NCBI GenBank assembly: GCA_025462785.1
Contig: JAOAPG010000325.1
Coordinates: forward strand, 1 to 18,520
Origin: Acidobacteriaceae bacterium
GTDB lineage: Bacteria; Acidobacteriota; Terriglobia; Terriglobales; Acidobacteriaceae
DNA length: 18,520 nucleotides
Direction: 5' to 3'
Shown here: positions 14,947 to 18,520 of the stretch, piece after piece
How the letters are laid out: each line of letters begins with the position of its first letter
How positions within the stretch are numbered: the stretch's first letter is position 1
The notes under the pieces: generated by a model
What the model saw: only the letters and a program-made list of their open reading frames with translations
What the model was told of the DNA's origin: nothing
Database searches by the model: none
Translations under genes and position numbers: made by a program

Positions 14947-15882
14947 TCAAGAGCTCACTTCGGTAACTAAATCAACGCCTGTCTGTCTTCTCCGACTCTT
15001 TGCAAGCATTCTTCCCTCTACTTTCTGCAGTATCCAAAGCAGGAGCAACAAAACTCCGAGGGCTAGGGCAAAGAAAACGCCTCCCCCTTCATGATGAAGC
15101 CGCCCCTCGAGGAAATCGGGATTCACATGCATTCCCAACATGGCTAGCGTGAAGACCCGAATCGCATTCTTTGCGATTGCCATAGGGACAATAAAGGCGA
15201 CGAAAATGATCTTGCTCCAAAATGTCCGCAGAAATAAATGAGCCAGGATCAGACCGGTAATGAGCAGCATTTCGCTGGACCGGATCCCGCTACACTGTTT
15301 CGCGACTTCAATCTGCAACATTGGCAATGACAAAACAAATCCGTCTTTCATTACCGGCGTGCCGCTGAGTTTAAAAAGCGCGAATGTCGCATCGGTAGAA
15401 GCTTGTTGCAGGAAGATTATTGTCCGATCGAGGAGCCACGTTGGAGGGGGAATCAATAAAAGGAGGAATAACACAGGAAACGACAGCGCTCGAAATATTC
15501 GCAGCCCACAGCAACCGATTATGCAACCAATGCACAATGCAACTAAAGCTAGAATGCGTACGGAGAGCCACCCATTTCTTCCAAGAACCAGAACATGGGT
15601 ATCGCCCGTCCACCAAATTACGGCCGAAACAAATATCAGGAAAAGGCCTAGCCTAGGCGCGTATTCCGGTTGGAGGGAGATATTTCTGCTCTCCAAATAG
15701 ATTAGACACAGGCTTACAGGCAGAACCAAGAGGATATGCGTGTATTCGTCGTTTTGATAAGCCGAACGAAATAATTCTGTAATAGCAGGCAAAAAAATGA
15801 AACTCGAAACCGTCAGCAATGACGTAAGAACCAGACTGCGAGAATGCGAGTGAGAACTGGCGGTCCTAGAAGTCACGGTCAT
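14947..15882 (-). CDS. Exosortase (exosortase/archaeosortase family membrane transpeptidase)
   Basis: A 311-residue polytopic inner-membrane protein with about eight hydrophobic segments. It carries the exosortase triad: Cys197 in A-K-Q-C-S-G-I-R-S-S, Arg242 in A-K-N-A-I-R-V-F, and the His263/His264 pair in L-H-H-E-G-G-G. Exosortases are thought to cut proteins at a C-terminal PEP-type sorting signal and transfer them to an anchor or release them, and they are typically encoded with exopolysaccharide genes. There is no fused EpsI domain and no separate epsI gene in the window. Its start is 24 bases after the algD-like gene ends, and rfbB follows. It may belong to an acidobacterial exosortase subtype; the exact subtype needs a model search. 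None of the surface proteins in this window carries a recognisable sorting tail for it. Confidence 0.92.
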   Translation of the reverse strand: MTVTSRTASSHSHSRSLVLTSLLTVSSFIFLPAITELFRSAYQNDEYTHILLVLPVSLCLIYLESRNISLQPEYAPRLGLFLIFVSAVIWWTGDTHVLVLGRNGWLSVRILALVALCIGCIIGCCGLRIFRALSFPVLFLLLLIPPPTWLLDRTIIFLQQASTDATFALFKLSGTPVMKDGFVLSLPMLQIEVAKQCSGIRSSEMLLITGLILAHLFLRTFWSKIIFVAFIVPMAIAKNAIRVFTLAMLGMHVNPDFLEGRLHHEGGGVFFALALGVLLLLLWILQKVEGRMLAKSRRRQTGVDLVTEVSS

Positions 15883-15906
15883 GAAAAATCACAAATTTCT
15901 CGGCGC

Positions 15907-17262
15907 TTAGGACGCACTACTATTGACAAGGACCGTTTCGCGTTGATCGTTATCCACGGTCCGGTATTCGCCGCTGACCTCTGTCGGCCCAAGCGTTCGT
16001 GCCAAGTCGATACAAATCTGCTTCGCCTTCATTGTCATAAACATCGGTCGATCTTCCGATCGAACTTGCTGCATGGTCACCACCACATCGGCGTGCAGAA
16101 ATACTTCGTCCAGGCCTCTCACTAACAACTTCCAGATGTGCGGGATGGATTTTTCGATGAAGCTGAGATTGCTTCCATGCAAGCTTCCTGGTGCAATACT
16201 TGGTTCATAAATTTTCACATCGAAGCCTTTTCCAATCAGCCGTTCAGTAAGTTCCACGGCCGGACTTTCCCGCAAATCATCAGTGCCTTCCTTGAAGGTC
16301 AAACCGACTAGCCCGATACGACGCTTGCCGGTTTCAGCCACCATCTGAATACAGTTGCGGAGGTGAAAATCATTGCTAGGCAGGATTGCTTCAAGTATGG
16401 GAAGATGCAGACCGCGTTTGGCAGCCTCCGAGATCAAGGCTTTTACATCCTTCGGCAGACACGATCCACCAAATGCAAATCCAGGCTTAAGATACCGCGG
16501 AGAGATGTTGAGCTTCGTGTCTTGGCAAAAAATATCCATTGCTTCGACGCTGTCCACTCCCATCTCCCTGCACAAGTAACTGACCTCATTCCCGAAAGCA
16601 ACCTTCAACGCGTGAAATGTGTTGCTGAAGTATTTAACCAACACGGCAGTTTTGGGATTTGTCCGCACCAGGGGGGCAGAAAGACTCTGATAAAGGGCTG
16701 CTACCGTATCCGATGCTCGCGAATCGGATGAGCCAATGATGGTCCATGGCGCGTCGTGAAAGTCCTTGAGCGCTACCCCTTCACGCAAGAACTCTGGGTT
16801 GTAAACGAAGCCGACTTCCCTGTCTACACGCTTGCCCGAGTGTCGCTCCAGCAGCGGGATTAAATCTTGCTCAATGGCATTTGGCAGTACAGTGCTGCGC
16901 AAGGCAACGACAAAATAGTCGTCCTTCAGCCGTACGTGCTTAGCAACACTCTCGAATACGTGCTTGAGGTAGTCCAATCGAATGGTTCCATTGGAGTTGG
17001 TCGGAGTTCCAACACAGATGAGGGCAATGTCGGTATTCTGCACGGCATCCGCATCATCGACGGTAGCGCGCAAACGACCTGCCGCGACCATCTCTCCTAT
17101 CAATTCGCCAAGGCCTGGCTCGAAAAAAGGAGAACGGCCTTCATTCAGAGCAGCTACCTTAAATGGATCGACATCCACACCAATGACGTCGTGTCCCTCG
17201 CGGGCAAGACATGCCGCCGTAACACAACCAACATATCCAATTCCAAAGACGCTGACTTTCAT
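15907..17262 (-). CDS. algD: Nucleotide-sugar dehydrogenase, GDP-mannose 6-dehydrogenase (AlgD) type
   Basis: A 451-residue cytoplasmic enzyme of the UDP-glucose/GDP-mannose dehydrogenase family, which oxidises the C6 alcohol of a nucleotide sugar to a carboxylate with two NAD. The N-terminal Rossmann motif is G-I-G-Y-V-G at 7-12, and G-T-P-T lies near 85-88. The catalytic loop reads F-A-F-G-G-S-C-L-P-K-D with Cys268 and Lys271. The F-A-F-G-G-S-C-L-P-K-D form, and Cys268 at the same number as in Pseudomonas AlgD, favour GDP-mannose over UDP-glucose; the alternative substrate is not excluded. AAAGGG lies 5 bases before ATG 17262. It is the first gene of the minus-strand operon with the exosortase and rfbBAC, so it likely supplies mannuronate for an exopolysaccharide. 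Confidence 0.85.
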   Translation of the reverse strand: MKVSVFGIGYVGCVTAACLAREGHDVIGVDVDPFKVAALNEGRSPFFEPGLGELIGEMVAAGRLRATVDDADAVQNTDIALICVGTPTNSNGTIRLDYLKHVFESVAKHVRLKDDYFVVALRSTVLPNAIEQDLIPLLERHSGKRVDREVGFVYNPEFLREGVALKDFHDAPWTIIGSSDSRASDTVAALYQSLSAPLVRTNPKTAVLVKYFSNTFHALKVAFGNEVSYLCREMGVDSVEAMDIFCQDTKLNISPRYLKPGFAFGGSCLPKDVKALISEAAKRGLHLPILEAILPSNDFHLRNCIQMVAETGKRRIGLVGLTFKEGTDDLRESPAVELTERLIGKGFDVKIYEPSIAPGSLHGSNLSFIEKSIPHIWKLLVRGLDEVFLHADVVVTMQQVRSEDRPMFMTMKAKQICIDLARTLGPTEVSGEYRTVDNDQRETVLVNSSAS

Positions 17263-17679
17263 AGAAACCCTTTAGTCCTGTTTGAAAAATGGGCAAGGTT
17301 CACTTCGGGCCTCTGCACCAAAACAGAAGCAAATAATTCCGAAGACCAACGTAGAGTGAGGCCACCAGCGATTAGGAATTGCATAGAATATCGGCTACAC
17401 GGTCGCTCGCATGACCATTCTAAGGCGAGATACTTACCTTTTTCGACAAGATCTTCACTTTGTGGTCGACCGACTTCTATTTCATTGTATTCGGCAGGAT
17501 TCTATCGCACCCTATCAGGGATTAAAATGACCAAAGTTGTACCTTTAGGAGCGCAAACTTGCTCCGCAGATCGCATCCTTTTCACGGGTGGGATCAAGGG
17601 GTCGCCCTGACACCAAACCTTCGGCCTGGGCCCGGGCGAGAACGGAAATAATAACCGTGCAGGGTGGCCATGGTCCGAC
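17263..17679. other. Intergenic region upstream of the algD-exosortase-rfb operon
   Basis: There are 417 bases without a supportable gene on either strand; the plus-strand open frame crossing it is mostly antisense to algD. It should hold the operon promoter (minus strand) and the end of the LuxR-Sel1 transcript. Small dyads are visible: GGAGC/GCTCC at 17548-17565 and a GC-rich G/C block near 17625-17637. I looked for a sigma-54 type GG/GC element in minus orientation, as found at some exosortase-linked loci, and found none that fits. Confidence 0.5.
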
Positions 17680-18520
17680 TCATCCTGCAAGCTTATGGAT
17701 ATTGAAAGATTCGTTTATGACCTCAGCTGGTCTCTTAGTACTTGGCATGTTGCCATTCCGGGTCATAAGGCTCTGCTCCAATGCCTGGATGTCTTCGGAT
17801 TTCATCTTAGTCTTAAGTTCCAGTATGAGCCTTCGACTATGTTCTCGAAGTTCGAACGAATTTTCTTCAGCCATTCTCAGCCAGTAATAGGCGGAATGCA
17901 CATTCTTTTCAACGCCATGACCTTCGAAATACATGAGTCCAACAACGAACTGGTCCGTAACGGACCCCTCTCCAGCGGCCTTGAGATAAACTTCTAGGCA
18001 ATTGGCGCGTCCCGCATTGTGTCCCACAGCTTGGCAGGCTGCATCCTTATTATGGGAGGATAGTAAGAAAAGCAATTCAATTCTGTTCGACACGCCCAAT
18101 TTCTCAAACACACGAAAGAGGTAATTCTTGACAGTGTGCTCGCTGAGCAGAAGTTGCTCCGCAATCTGTCGATTCGTTTGACCCTGGACGGCATGCTCTA
18201 CGACCTCAATTTCACGGTTTGAAAGCATGCTCACCTTATCGGTACCAATGGTGTCGCAAGAGGGGCTGTTCCTGATCGCCTCTAGCAGATAATCAGTTTC
18301 GATGCTCCGGGCCCATATCTCCCCGCGACTCACGCCCTCGACACAGGTTCGGAATTCGGACACTGCCTCGGTGCGACAGAATACAGCCCTTGCACCGGAG
18401 TGAAATGAAGCGATGACCGACTCCCGGGTAGGGGCATCAAGCAGCATCACAATGCGGACGTCAGGGTTACGTGCATTGAGGGCACGAGCGACATCCAGGC
18501 CCTTTCTCGCGGCGGAATCA
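17680..18520 (-). CDS. LuxR-family response regulator with C-terminal Sel1 repeat, 5' end cut by window edge
   Basis: The frame is open to the right edge, so the start lies outside the window; 279 residues are visible. The first part is the second half of a receiver domain: R-N-P-D-V-R-I-V-M-L-L-D, then A-F/S-F-H-S-G-A-R-A-V-F-C-R, the pattern of the last strands and helices of NarL-type receivers. A GerE/LuxR helix-turn-helix follows: L-S-N-R-E-I-E-V-V, Q-T-N-R-Q-I-A-E-Q-L, L-S-E-H-T-V-K-N-Y-L. Then, unlike ordinary NarL regulators, about 100 more residues contain a Sel1-like repeat (V-V-G-L-M-Y-F-E-G-H-G-V-E-K-N with A-Y-Y-W-L-R-M-A-E-E) and a charged helix. It likely regulates the adjacent exopolysaccharide/exosortase operon; this is inferred from position and shared strand only. 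Confidence 0.88.
   Translation of the reverse strand, partial: DSAARKGLDVARALNARNPDVRIVMLLDAPTRESVIASFHSGARAVFCRTEAVSEFRTCVEGVSRGEIWARSIETDYLLEAIRNSPSCDTIGTDKVSMLSNREIEVVEHAVQGQTNRQIAEQLLLSEHTVKNYLFRVFEKLGVSNRIELLFLLSSHNKDAACQAVGHNAGRANCLEVYLKAAGEGSVTDQFVVGLMYFEGHGVEKNVHSAYYWLRMAEENSFELREHSRRLILELKTKMKSEDIQALEQSLMTRNGNMPSTKRPAEVINESFNIHKLAG

Noticed and set aside
17510..17520. CCCTATCAGGG as a terminator or operator upstream of algD
   Set aside because: A 4-bp stem with a 3-base loop and no T-run; expected by chance.
16867..17610. A 247-codon plus-strand open frame across the 5' part of algD and its upstream region
   Set aside because: Mostly antisense to a clearly coding Rossmann domain, no ribosome site, and no recognisable domain.

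Overview
The window looks like a chromosomal stretch of an acidobacterium (Acidobacteriota, Terriglobia-like). This is an inference from gene content: arrays of choice-of-anchor D / HYDIN-like Ig domains ending in a fibronectin type III (FN3) domain, an exosortase beside nucleotide-sugar genes, and a LuxR-type regulator carrying a Sel1 repeat. No rRNA, tRNA, insertion sequence, phage gene or CRISPR array was seen. Base composition is moderate and looks even across the window.

Left part (1-6444). Two minus-strand genes open the window: a short protein with a CxxC motif that runs off the left edge, and a small exported protein with a TonB C-terminal fold. Divergent from them is a plus-strand series: a Gfo/Idh/MocA oxidoreductase, a receiver-PilZ protein, a thiamine-diphosphate enzyme of the acetolactate synthase family, and an Sfp-type 4'-phosphopantetheinyl transferase that probably starts at a non-AUG codon. 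A convergent Tat-exported metallophosphoesterase closes this part. These are mostly metabolic or signalling genes with no single obvious pathway. The TPP enzyme and the PPTase are close enough to be co-transcribed.

Middle part (6445-12199). After a 678-base non-coding region holding a string of hairpins come three tandem plus-strand paralogues. They encode exported, threonine/serine-rich Ig-repeat proteins with 6, 3 and 2 Ig-like domains. Each ends in the same 'last Ig + FN3' module, and each stops directly after FN3 with no sorting tail. The first two have Sec signal peptides and the third is a lipoprotein. Intrinsic terminators separate the three genes, so each is probably its own transcription unit.

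Right part (12259-18520). A minus-strand operon runs algD-like GDP-mannose dehydrogenase > exosortase > rfbB > rfbA > rfbC. It supplies GDP-mannuronate and dTDP-4-dehydro-L-rhamnose for a surface polysaccharide; rfbD is absent from the window. Upstream of it, in the same orientation, is a LuxR-family response regulator with a C-terminal Sel1 repeat, cut by the right edge. The most interesting reading is a cell-surface locus: exopolysaccharide precursor synthesis plus an exosortase, beside a family of modular Ig/FN3 surface proteins that lack the sorting signal an exosortase would be expected to use.
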